A stretch of DNA of 64,000 nucleotides from Nostoc sp. NIES-3756 (GTDB lineage Bacteria > Cyanobacteriota > Cyanobacteriia > Cyanobacteriales > Nostocaceae): contig NZ_AP017295.1 of the NCBI RefSeq assembly GCF_001548375.1, positions 2,886,501 to 2,950,500 of the forward strand. The letters are read 5' to 3'. A program made the translations under genes and the position numbers. Positions 35,268 through 44,253 of the stretch are shown here, one piece after another (the stretch's first letter is position 1; each line of letters starts with the position of its first letter). Below the pieces are notes generated by a model. It was not told the DNA's origin and searched no databases. It saw only the letters and a program-made list of their open reading frames with translations.

Positions 35268-35654
35268 TCTTGACCTCCTATATCGAAATAACCAAAAGCT
35301 GTGAAGCAGTTGCTGTTACTATCGAATGTATTTGCAGCCATTTAAAAGCGGATTTGTCAAAATAATTTCCAATGTGGGAGAAACAATACTTACCAGAACA
35401 ACTTTTATTGGCATCGAGTTTTTAACTCTTTAATGTTACCGAAAATCTGGGTTTAAAACCGCCTCCTTCTAAGAAAATGATGCAACATTTTAGCCTTGCT
35501 ACACCACTACAGTAATTTCATTTTTATTTTATAAAAAAAATTTCAATCACTCTTCATTACACTTTTATGAGAATTTGAAATAATCGCAATTTCACCTAAA
35601 ATCTAATAACAAACTTGGGAACTCTAAGTATTAGGTTTCTATGGAGAAGGTTAC
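35268..35654. other. Divergent promoter region, caspase / TpsA-like gene
   Basis: The 387-base gap is AT-rich and holds no recognised gene. The TpsA-like gene has GGAGAAGG close before its ATG. No terminator or operator stands out. Confidence 0.4.
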
Positions 35655-38111
35655 ATGAGAGTAGCTTCTGTGTACTTGGGCTTAGTGGCGGGAATCTTAA
35701 CGGGTGGAATGTTTCTTCCTGCGATCGCTCAAGTAATATCAGACGGGACTACTAATACCACTGTTAATTCAAGTGGCAATAATTATACTATTCGTGATGG
35801 TATAGAAAAAGGTAGTAATTTATTTCATAGCTTTAGTAATTTCTCTATACCTACAGATGGTAAAGCATCTTTTGATTTAACCAATAGACAAAATATCACT
35901 ACTATATTTAGCCGGGTCACTGGTGCAAATGTCTCTTATATTGATGGACTAATCGAAACCATCAATACAAATAACTCTGTCAGTTTATTTTTAATGAATC
36001 CCAACGGCATTATATTCGGACAGAATGCACGTTTAAATATTAGCGGCTCATTTGTAGGTACGACAGCGCAGAGTATTCAATTTGCTGATGGGACTGAGTT
36101 TAGTACTGTAAATGGGAGTACACCATTATTAACAATGAGTGTACCTATCGGCTTACAAATCGGTAAAAACCCTGGTGCAATTACCGTCAAGGGATTAGGC
36201 CATCTACTTAACCCTGCTCGTAGCTTTGCTCCGCTCAGAGAAAGTGGGCAAAGGACTGGTTTGCAAGTGCAATCTGGTAAAACCTTGGCATTGGTCGGGG
36301 GTAATGTCTTGCTTGAGGGTGGACTTTTGAGCGCACCCCAAGGTCGGGTGGAACTAGGAGCAGTGGATACAGGGACAATTGGGTTAAATGGTAATTCCCA
36401 AGGTTGGAGTCTAGACTATGAAAATATTTCTCAGTTTCGTCACCTCAATTTGTACCAACAATCCTTAGTAGATGTTAGTGGCACGCAAGCTGGAAACATT
36501 CAAATCCAAGCCGCCCAGTTGAATGTAAAAGATGGGTCTGTAATTTTAAGCCAAAATCTGGGGAGTTTACCATCTGGCAATATCTCTATTAAAACTACAG
36601 AGTATCTGCAAGTGTTGGGAGAGTCGAGTCGTGGAGTTAGTAGTGTAAGTACAGAAAATCTAGGTTTGGGAAAAGCCGGAGATATTCAGATAACAACGCC
36701 ACAGTTGCAGATGGCTGGGGGTGCGACAATTGCCACGCGGGGTTTTGGTGCAGGTAGGACTGGGGATGTTACCATCAATGCTTCTACTCTTAATCTTGAC
36801 GGAACATCAAAGGCTAATCCAACACAGAGAACAAGTATTTTTACTGTTACCAATAGTGTAGGTTTAGGTGGCGATTTGAACGTAGTCGCCGATCAAATTC
36901 AGTTAACGTCTGGGGCTTTTATCTCGTCTTCTACCTTTGGGAAAGGAACTGGTGGTTCTGTCTTTATTAATGCTAAAGATTCAGTCTATATCCTGGGCTT
37001 TGATCCTGTTGTCACATCTCCTAGTGTGATTGGCACTGCTACTTATAGCTCAGGTACATCAGGAGATTTGAATTTAGTAACCCCTCGTCTGAGTATTCAA
37101 GGGGGTGGTAGAGTTGACGCTTCGACTTACGCCAGTGGTAAGGCTGGTAATATTGAAATTCAGGCAACTGATTTTATCGAAGTCACAGGCGGAGATTTGA
37201 AAGTAAATAACCCCAGCTTGATTACGGCTTCAGCTTTTCTCTTGAATCCTATACTTCGTAGAGTGTTGCGTCTTCCAGATATGCCTACAGGAGATGCGGC
37301 AAATATTAACATCCAAACTTCCAACTTAATTGTCACAGACGACGGAATTATTAATGTGCGTAATGATGGTTCTGGTCAAGCTGGTAACGTGAAGATTCAA
37401 AGCGATCGCATTAGCTTAAATCGTCATGGGTCAATTTTAGCCACAACAAAATCCGGTCAGGGTGGAGAAATTTTTCTCACTGCTGATAATTTAATCCTGA
37501 AAAACGGCAGTTTAATTGCCACAACCGCAGGAGAACTAGGAAATGGAGGAAATATCCGCATTGATGCCCCTATCATTTTGGGGATCGGTAACAGTGATAT
37601 TGTTGCCAATGCGACTCAAGGTTATGGAGGCAATATCGAAATCGTTACACAGGGCATCTTTGGACTGCAAATTCGTCCTGTGCTGACACCCGATAACGAT
37701 ATCACCGCTAGTTCTGAATTAGGGGTGAATGGTAATGTACAAATCAATAATATTGATGTTGATCCCAGTTCTGGCTTAGTCGTACTGCCTGCAAATATCA
37801 CCGACTCATCCCAACAAATTGCTACAGGCTGTTCTGTAACTCAAGGCAGTAGTTTTGTTGCCACAGGACGAGGTGGTGTACCACAAAATCCCACTCAACA
37901 AATGATTAGCGATCGCACTTGGTCTGATATCCGTGATATTTCTGCATACCGCAAAAGTAACACTGTTACAGCCCAAATACAGTTACCATCTACTCTCGTT
38001 GAAGCCACTTCTTGGTATCGTAACGCTCAGGGCAAAGTTGAGTTTATCACCAACCAACCTCACGTGAATGTACGGACGCAATTAGCTTGTAGTCAGATTT
38101 CTCAAAATTAA
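35655..38111 (+). CDS. Filamentous haemagglutinin-type exoprotein (TpsA-like)
   Basis: The 818-residue protein has a signal peptide with cleavage near AIA-Q26 and a TPS secretion domain (about 27-150), with the hallmark NPNGIIFG (115-122) followed by ARLNISGSFVGTTA. The rest is a beta-helix-like repeat region rich in Gly, Asn and Thr (GNIQIQAAQLNVKDG, GDINI-type turns), and the C-terminus (ATGCSV...SDRTWSDIRD) is typical of cyanobacterial members. It should be secreted through an outer-membrane TpsB pore. No TpsB gene lies in the window. It may be an adhesin or a surface structural protein. Confidence 0.88.
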   Translation: MRVASVYLGLVAGILTGGMFLPAIAQVISDGTTNTTVNSSGNNYTIRDGIEKGSNLFHSFSNFSIPTDGKASFDLTNRQNITTIFSRVTGANVSYIDGLIETINTNNSVSLFLMNPNGIIFGQNARLNISGSFVGTTAQSIQFADGTEFSTVNGSTPLLTMSVPIGLQIGKNPGAITVKGLGHLLNPARSFAPLRESGQRTGLQVQSGKTLALVGGNVLLEGGLLSAPQGRVELGAVDTGTIGLNGNSQGWSLDYENISQFRHLNLYQQSLVDVSGTQAGNIQIQAAQLNVKDGSVILSQNLGSLPSGNISIKTTEYLQVLGESSRGVSSVSTENLGLGKAGDIQITTPQLQMAGGATIATRGFGAGRTGDVTINASTLNLDGTSKANPTQRTSIFTVTNSVGLGGDLNVVADQIQLTSGAFISSSTFGKGTGGSVFINAKDSVYILGFDPVVTSPSVIGTATYSSGTSGDLNLVTPRLSIQGGGRVDASTYASGKAGNIEIQATDFIEVTGGDLKVNNPSLITASAFLLNPILRRVLRLPDMPTGDAANINIQTSNLIVTDDGIINVRNDGSGQAGNVKIQSDRISLNRHGSILATTKSGQGGEIFLTADNLILKNGSLIATTAGELGNGGNIRIDAPIILGIGNSDIVANATQGYGGNIEIVTQGIFGLQIRPVLTPDNDITASSELGVNGNVQINNIDVDPSSGLVVLPANITDSSQQIATGCSVTQGSSFVATGRGGVPQNPTQQMISDRTWSDIRDISAYRKSNTVTAQIQLPSTLVEATSWYRNAQGKVEFITNQPHVNVRTQLACSQISQN

Positions 38112-38563
38112 TTGGCGATTTAATACGGCAAAAACAAAGCTTTTTTTTTGAGATTTCAGATTCTGTGATGAAATTGTCAGGGGATCATCACATTTATAAC
38201 AAACTATTCATAAAAACTTATTTAAAAATAAAATGTTTATATATCTGTCTGTAAATAAGTATTAAGAAATTCTTATTAAAGATTGTTGCAGGTACTTGAT
38301 TTAGTTGCTAACGTGTGTAAAGCAACGGTAAAGATAAACGCTCTGATACAAAAGAGGTTAAACCTATGAGCCATATCGATTTAGCCAATAGTGTAAGAAA
38401 CTGATGAGAATCTGCGTTGGTTTGCAGATTAGCCTAGAAAATGTATCGTTGCTAGAGGCTAATTGCTGTTCTGTCATTTATTACAACTGAAGATTTGTTT
38501 TACCTCACGTTGATTGATTAATGCCGAACTGAGGTAAAAGTGAGACTCTGGAGGATAAAATCC
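38112..38563. other. Intergenic region upstream of the SDR gene
   Basis: A T9 run near 38142 after AAAGC may end transcription of the TpsA-like gene. Further on, a very short frame (ATG at 38366, 12 codons) is too small to call. The SDR ATG at 38564 has GGAGG about eight bases upstream. No other feature was seen. Confidence 0.4.
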
Positions 38564-39439
38564 ATGAAGATTCAAGGTAAAGTTGCCCTAGTGACTGGGG
38601 CTTCTCGTGGTATCGGTCGAGCGATCGCGTTAGAATTAGCGCAACAAGGCATCCAAAGATTAATTTTAGTGGCACGCGATCGCCAAAAATTAAGAGAAGT
38701 TGCCCAAGAAATCGAGGCAATGGGAGTCCAAGCTGTAACATTGGCAATTGATTTAACCCAAGTGACAGAAGTAAACATTGCCATTGCCCAACTGTGGCGG
38801 AGTTACGGCCCCATTCACTTACTAGTTAATTGTGCAGGCGTTGCATATCAAAGTTCATTCTTACGTTCCAAACTTCCGCAAGTACAAGAAGAACTCTCGG
38901 TGAACTTGTTGGGAATGTACACACTCACTAGTCTCATCGCCAAACGTATGGCTAGCCAGAGACAAGGAACAATTGTCAATGTTTCCAGCTTAATGGGAAA
39001 AGTAGCTGCCCCAACGATGGCGACATATTCAGCCACAAAATTTGCCATCATAGGTTTTACCCAAGCCTTGCGGCGTGAACTCGCTGAGTACAACATCCAG
39101 GTAAAAGCGTTGCTACCAACTCTTACCGAAACAGATATGGTACGTGACTTAAAACTATTTCGTTGGGTGACTCCCATGACACCACAGCAAGTAGCCAAAG
39201 CCCTAATTGTTGGACTAGAAAAAGATGCACCAGAAATCTTAGTAGGTTGGCAAAGTCATTTAGCTATCTGGTGTCAAAATTTAGCACCTTGGTTGCTAGA
39301 GTTGATTTTAAAAGTAGCCACACCACCAGTCAACAGACAACAAGCTCACGAAAACTTAATTTGGGCAAAAGTCCAGCGTTTTGGGGATTTCTTATTCTCA
39401 AAAAACAAGCGCACCCTTGTATTCGCCCGTAAAACATGA
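38564..39439 (+). CDS. Short-chain dehydrogenase/reductase
   Basis: The 291-residue protein is a classical SDR. The cofactor motif TGASRGIG (residues about 11-18), the NCAG-type strand LLVNCAGV, catalytic Ser in VNVSSLMG and the YSATK motif with Tyr and Lys are all present. ATG 38564 with GGAGG upstream is preferred over a GTG at 38540. The C-terminal 60 residues extend beyond the fold and contain a hydrophobic segment (LAIWCQNLAPWLLELIL), suggesting membrane association. The substrate is unknown. Confidence 0.87.
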   Translation: MKIQGKVALVTGASRGIGRAIALELAQQGIQRLILVARDRQKLREVAQEIEAMGVQAVTLAIDLTQVTEVNIAIAQLWRSYGPIHLLVNCAGVAYQSSFLRSKLPQVQEELSVNLLGMYTLTSLIAKRMASQRQGTIVNVSSLMGKVAAPTMATYSATKFAIIGFTQALRRELAEYNIQVKALLPTLTETDMVRDLKLFRWVTPMTPQQVAKALIVGLEKDAPEILVGWQSHLAIWCQNLAPWLLELILKVATPPVNRQQAHENLIWAKVQRFGDFLFSKNKRTLVFARKT

Positions 39440-39625
39440 AATATAGCTGGAGATAGTCCCGCTTCGGTAACTTCCATCAATCTTTAAGTTACGTTTGAAA
39501 TTCCTCAGGTAAAAACTGATGGAATTTTCTAGCGACACCATACAATTACGAATTACGAATTACGAATTAGCAATTACCCATTACCAATTACCATAATCAA
39601 TATTCATCATTGTGGAACAACCAAA

Positions 39626-41110
39626 ATGCTTTCCCTAGAAAATACCACCCTGCCAGAAATTATTGATGGGTTGCCAAATATATCTGGTTGGGAAGCTGAG
39701 GTTCTCTCTGTAGTTAACGATGATGCGCCAGTCTTCTTACCCAAAACCAATATTAAGTTAGCAGATGTAAATGCAGTATTTGCGATCGCTCTACATATGC
39801 ACCAACCAACTATACCAGCTGGTAATAGTGGCGAATTGATCAGTAATCTGCAATATATGTTTGCCCATCCCCACGAAGGCGACAACCACAACGCCGGGGC
39901 TTTTGCCTATTGTTACAGCCGGATGGGAGAATTTATTCCCGAACTCGTCAGCCAAGGTTGCAATCCTCGCGTCATGTTGGACTACTCTGGTAATCTGTTG
40001 TGGGGGTTACGGCAAATGGGACGGGATGATGTCTTAGATAATCTCAAGCGAATTACTTGCGATGCTAAGTATCAACCTTATGTAGAATGGCTGGGTACAA
40101 TGTGGGGTCATGCTGTTGTTCCCTCCACACCAATCGAAGATATTAAATTACATATTTTGGCATGGCAACAATATTTTGCGGCAATTTTTGGCTGGGAAGC
40201 ATTAGCCAGAGTTAAAGGTTTTTCTCCGCCAGAAATGCACCTACCAAATCACCCAGATACATTATTTCAATTTGTTAAAGCCCTCAAAGAATGTGGCTAT
40301 CGCTGGTTATTAGTACAAGAACATACAGTAGAAACAACTGATGGACAACCTCTGACTGATAAACATTTACCCCATCGCCTAATTGCCCGTAATTCTCAAG
40401 GCGAAACTATTAGTATCATTGCCTTAATTAAAACTCAAGGTTCCGACACTAAATTAGTTGCTCAGATGCAGCCATACTATGAAGCCAAAACTTTATCAAA
40501 ACGTCGTTTAGGAAATGTAGAAATTCCTCCAATCGTTAGTCAAATTGGTGATGGCGAAAATGGCGGTGTGATGATGAATGAATTTCCTAGCGCCTTCAAA
40601 CAAGCTTGGTGGGATATGGTAAATAACGGCGGCGGAAGAACTGGTGTTGTTGGGGTGTGTGGTACAGAATATTTAGAGTTAATAGAGGCGGCTGGTTGTC
40701 GAGTTGAAGACTTTCCCGCTTGTCAGCCGATAGGACAACATCAAATATGGCAGCGTGTTTCTTCAGATAATTATCAACCGGAAGCAGTCGAAAAAGCTAT
40801 TGAAGAAATCAAGCAAATTAATCCTAATTTTCATGTAGAAGGAGCTTCTTGGACAAATCATATCAGTTGGGTAAAGGGATATGAAAATGTCTTATCACCT
40901 ATGTATGAATTAAGTAAATTATTCCATCAAAAGTTTGATAATTTATTACTCGATTCAGATTCATCTATTACTAAACAAACTAATTACCGTCAAGCATTGT
41001 TATACAATCTCTTATTGCAAACAAGCTGTTTCCGTTATTGGGGACAAGGCGCTTGGACTGATTACGCTCGTGAAATTTATCAAAGAGGAAAGAGTCATAT
41101 TAATTCGTAA
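39626..41110 (+). CDS. Glycoside hydrolase family 57 protein
   Basis: The 494-residue protein has GH57 conserved regions: ALHMHQP (residues about 55-61), the nucleophile region GFSPPE with Glu203, and DGENGG (about 309-314), which may carry the second acid. It should hydrolyse or transfer alpha-1,4 or alpha-1,6 glucan bonds in the cytoplasm; no signal peptide is present. About 40 residues of extra sequence precede the first motif. It follows the SDR gene by 186 bases, including ATTACGA repeats, so cotranscription is uncertain. Confidence 0.85.
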   Translation: MLSLENTTLPEIIDGLPNISGWEAEVLSVVNDDAPVFLPKTNIKLADVNAVFAIALHMHQPTIPAGNSGELISNLQYMFAHPHEGDNHNAGAFAYCYSRMGEFIPELVSQGCNPRVMLDYSGNLLWGLRQMGRDDVLDNLKRITCDAKYQPYVEWLGTMWGHAVVPSTPIEDIKLHILAWQQYFAAIFGWEALARVKGFSPPEMHLPNHPDTLFQFVKALKECGYRWLLVQEHTVETTDGQPLTDKHLPHRLIARNSQGETISIIALIKTQGSDTKLVAQMQPYYEAKTLSKRRLGNVEIPPIVSQIGDGENGGVMMNEFPSAFKQAWWDMVNNGGGRTGVVGVCGTEYLELIEAAGCRVEDFPACQPIGQHQIWQRVSSDNYQPEAVEKAIEEIKQINPNFHVEGASWTNHISWVKGYENVLSPMYELSKLFHQKFDNLLLDSDSSITKQTNYRQALLYNLLLQTSCFRYWGQGAWTDYAREIYQRGKSHINS

Positions 41111-41149
41111 TTCGTAATTACGAAGTTATACAGAATACTCTTGTGGGGT

Positions 41150-41166
41150 GGGCATCTTGCTTGCCC
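41150..41166 (+). terminator. Weak hairpin after the GH57 gene
   Basis: GGGCA and TGCCC form a five-base stem with a seven-base loop, 39 bases past the GH57 stop codon. There is only a weak T run after it. The TGGGCAT wording resembles the inverted repeat at 1693-1752, so it may be part of an interspersed element. Confidence 0.35.
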
Positions 41167-41255
41167 TTATTATGTAAATTGAATGTGTAACAGCTTAATA
41201 CTCATTATATAATAATTTATTATTACTAATTGCCAACGAAACACAGACCTGAATC

Positions 41256-42011
41256 ATGAGCAAATCCAATAATAGTAGTGGAATAATTGAAAACTTCGTC
41301 AATATATTGATGGGTGTAAAAAATGGAAATAAACAACCTCAAGTTACATCAATAGGTAATACACAAGAACTAGATATCAAAGCAGTTTTAGTGTATAAAT
41401 TAGGAACTATTATCCAAATAGGGGCTATGGTTCTTGCGTTGCTAGGAATGGAAAAATTAGTAATGTGGATTGATCACAATTCTTCTATTCCCAATGGGTT
41501 TAGCACTTTATTGACTGTATTATTTTTTTGTTTATTAAGTCTCCGTTCACGACTTTTTTCTCCGTTAGATAATACCCGTTCTCGTCAGACTTATGACCAA
41601 ATAATTAGACCTAGATGGTCGCCTCCAGCGTTAGTATTTCCTATAGTTTGGATGATAATTGCTATTTTACGGGTAATTTCTTCCGTCTTAGTTTGGCAGC
41701 AAATGAATCACCAGTTTTTAGTTCTACCTTTAATTTTGTTTGTGGTACATCTAGCTTTAGGAGATACTTGGAATACCATTTTTACTGTAGAAAGACGATT
41801 AGGTGCTGCTGTTCCTGTAGTGATTTTAGGGCCTTGGTTATCCGCCATAGTGGTGACAGCAATTTATTGGCAAACTATTGCGATCGCAGGAATAACTTTA
41901 TCATTTTCTTGTGTGTGGCTAACTGTAGCGGCTGTATTAGTATTTAGAATTTGGCAGCTAAATGGATCTGAGCCATTGTATCCTTTAAAACTAACAACTG
42001 TGGAGAAATAA
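41256..42011 (+). CDS. TspO/MBR-like membrane protein
   Basis: The 251-residue protein has an N-terminal polar region, two hydrophobic segments, then the TspO/MBR pattern: RPRWSPPALVFPIVWMIIA (about 117-135), a middle helix with LGDTWNTIFTVERRLGAAV, and VVILGPWLSAIVV. TspO proteins bind tetrapyrroles and sterol-like ligands and affect stress responses. The extra N-terminal part of about 110 residues is longer than in typical TspO (about 160 residues). It is a single gene upstream of the CRISPR leader. Confidence 0.75.
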   Translation: MSKSNNSSGIIENFVNILMGVKNGNKQPQVTSIGNTQELDIKAVLVYKLGTIIQIGAMVLALLGMEKLVMWIDHNSSIPNGFSTLLTVLFFCLLSLRSRLFSPLDNTRSRQTYDQIIRPRWSPPALVFPIVWMIIAILRVISSVLVWQQMNHQFLVLPLILFVVHLALGDTWNTIFTVERRLGAAVPVVILGPWLSAIVVTAIYWQTIAIAGITLSFSCVWLTVAAVLVFRIWQLNGSEPLYPLKLTTVEK

Positions 42012-42381
42012 ATTACAGGGCAAAGAAGATTTAGAAGCAACTGCCATACTGTTCTCAAACATTAGGGAGAGCTAAAACCCTTGAATTTGATTAAGTAAAA
42101 GTACAGTGTGACAAATTAAACTTCCCCAACTACTCGACAACACCAAACACTTATCTTATGATTGGAGAATCAACTTGATATTTGGCAAATCGAAGTGAGG
42201 TCAAAAACCCTGGAGACTCGTCAAAATCGCCATAACCTTGACAATACAATAATTACAGCGTTTAACAATTGACAGAAGTTGCAAATTTATTGCAATAAGA
42301 ACGGCTGAAAATGACCTAAATTTTCAACCCGTCAAATCCCTTCCCAGGAAGCTTACTCTGTAATAGTTTCAGCACAGAGGG
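42012..42381 (+). promoter_or_regulatory. Probable CRISPR leader region
   Basis: The 370 bases before the first CRISPR repeat hold no gene and are AT-rich (for example 42240-42330), as expected for a leader. The leader is placed on this side because the last repeat at the other end is degenerate and the repeat's 3' end (GGGGACTGAAAC) matches the usual orientation of processed crRNA handles. Confidence 0.55.
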
Positions 42382-43083
42382 GTTTCCACAAACTTTTACC
42401 CCGCAAGGGGACTGAAACCACCATAATGAGCGGCGTTGACTACTTGTAAAGGGGCAAGTTTCCACAAACTTTTACCCCGCAAGGGGACTGAAACCAGTAT
42501 GAATGCAGCCGCCGAAGATTGGTTAGGTTTCCACAAACTTTTACCCCGCAAGGGGACTGAAACTACGAAAGTCGCCGTTAACTGGGCGAATATCTAAAGC
42601 TTTGGTTTCCACAAACTTTTACCCCGCAAGGGGACTGAAACGCTTCTTTTTTCCCATCTGGTTTGACATTCATAGTTCTGTTTCCACAAACTTTTACCCC
42701 GCAAGGGGACTGAAACGACCCTAGAGGAACAAGTATTAACTGTTCTGGTTTCCACAAACTTTTACCCCGCAAGGGGACTGAAACTTCCGGCTGCGGCCCA
42801 CAATACTGAGCGGGGTACTAAGTTTCCACAAACTTTTACCCCGCAAGGGGACTGAAACCCGCATTCTTGCCCACCTCTACTGAGCATCAGGATGACTCCT
42901 AGTTTCCACAAACTTTTACCCCGCAAGGGGACTGAAACTTCCGCAGTTGGGACAATCCCACTCTCTAACATTCAACGTTTCCACAAACTTTTACCCCGCA
43001 AGGGGACTGAAACAAACCATTCTCAAGCCTCGACTTACACCCCCAGGTTTCCACAAACTTTTACCCCGCAAGGGGACTGAAAT
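42382..43083 (+). CRISPR. CRISPR array, 10 repeats of 37 bp and 9 spacers
   Basis: Repeats start at 42382, 42458, 42527, 42605, 42680, 42748, 42822, 42902, 42977 and 43047. Each begins GTTTCCACAAAC, contains the stem-loop CCCC-GCAA-GGGG and ends ACTGAAAC. Nine are identical; the last ends in T in place of C. Spacers are 39, 32, 41, 38, 31, 37, 43, 38 and 33 bases, and all differ. The 3' ACTGAAAC handle resembles type I-D and type III arrays of cyanobacteria processed by Cas6. No cas gene lies in the window, so the array must use proteins encoded elsewhere. Reading frames crossing it are artefacts. Confidence 0.98.
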
Positions 43084-43243
43084 CGCACTATTACAGATGC
43101 AGCAACCAAACTCCCTAGTGTTTAATATGACCTGAGTGCATAAACCCCACTTGTAACAAAATCTGTAACAGTAATAGTGTTTGACCGTTTACTCGGATAG
43201 ATTAGGGAGAAATTTATGGGTAATCCCCGCATATAGGGGTAAT

Positions 43244-44152
43244 GTGCTAAAAGATATACGCGACTATCAAATTCTCTTTTTGGGTTTATTTCTGGTTTTG
43301 GGAATTGGGACAAGAGATTGGACTTTGCACCCAGAGTTTATCGCTGTGGCGATCGCTTTTTGTTTATCAACTCAGTGGCTATTATCATCGGTCATTAGTT
43401 ATTGGTCATTTGACAGTAATCAAGAACAACAGCCAAAGATAAATCTGCGTAGCGCCTTGATTACGTCGCTAGGACTCAGTTTGCTATTACGAACTGACCA
43501 TTGGACAACAATGGCATTAGCAGCCATCAGTGCGATCGCTAGTAAATTTTTCTTTAAAATTGGCGATAAACATTTCTTCAATCCCGCCAATTTTGGCATT
43601 ATCTCTGCCTTGACTCTCACATCTGATGCGTGGGTATCCCCAGGACAATGGGGTGAGGAGTGGTGGTACGGCTTAGTTTTCTTTGGGACTGGTGGTCTAA
43701 TTTTGCGAAGAATTGGTCGTTGGGATACTACAGCCGCTTTTTTAGGTTCCTACTCCCTATTAGAAGCCATACGTAACCTGTGGTTGGGTTGGACTTGGGA
43801 CGTATATTGGCATCGGTTAATGAGTGGTTCGTTGCTGTTGTTTGCCTTATTTATGGTAACTGACCCACGCTCAATTCCCAACGCCAAAATCGGCCGTGTA
43901 GTTTGGGCTATTTGCATTGCCTGCTTAACTTTTATTTTACGCAATTATTTCTTCCTTTCCACCGCAGTTTTTTGGTCACTATTCGTCTTAGCACCCTTGA
44001 CTATTTTCCTTGATTATCTCTGGTCATCTCCCAGATTTTCTTGGTTAGGAGATGAGAGAGACAAGGGAGATGAAGGAGAGGGGGAGATGAGGGAGATGAG
44101 GGAGATGAGGGAGACAAGGGAAAAATTCCTACCTACAACACAGCACTTATGA
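43244..44152 (+). CDS. RnfD/NqrB-like membrane protein
   Basis: The 302-residue protein has about eight to nine TM segments and the motif FNPANFGI (the flavin-attachment region of RnfD/NqrB) plus SGSLLLFALFMVTDP near the end. The single-subunit occurrence outside an rnf operon is known in cyanobacteria with unknown role. GTG 43244 is chosen because AGGGG lies before it; a TTG at 43181 is possible. The last 30 residues (GDEGEGEMREMREM-type) come from a purine-rich tandem repeat and look like an accidental extension. The DUF2330 gene follows by 101 bases. Confidence 0.8.
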   Translation: MLKDIRDYQILFLGLFLVLGIGTRDWTLHPEFIAVAIAFCLSTQWLLSSVISYWSFDSNQEQQPKINLRSALITSLGLSLLLRTDHWTTMALAAISAIASKFFFKIGDKHFFNPANFGIISALTLTSDAWVSPGQWGEEWWYGLVFFGTGGLILRRIGRWDTTAAFLGSYSLLEAIRNLWLGWTWDVYWHRLMSGSLLLFALFMVTDPRSIPNAKIGRVVWAICIACLTFILRNYFFLSTAVFWSLFVLAPLTIFLDYLWSSPRFSWLGDERDKGDEGEGEMREMREMRETREKFLPTTQHL

Positions 44153-44235
44153 CTTAGCACTGACAACTCAACACGGGCTGAACGCCCCGCTTGCGCTAAC
44201 AGCACTCACAACTCAACACTCATAACTCAGTACTT
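44060..44235. repeat. Purine-rich GGGAGATGA repeats and CAACTCA heptamers
   Basis: A nine-base unit GAGATGAGG is repeated about three to four times at 44088-44113 inside the 3' end of the RnfD-like gene. Degenerate heptamers (CAACTCA, CACTCAT) with a GC-rich insert follow at 44160-44235, similar to the block at 4650-4740. Confidence 0.7.
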
Positions 44236-44253
44236 TAAACCCAGAGGTATAAA

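Noticed and set aside
42578..43135. Short frames across the CRISPR array
   Set aside because: They are made of repeat-encoded text (FHKLLPRKGTET) and are artefacts of the 37-base repeat.
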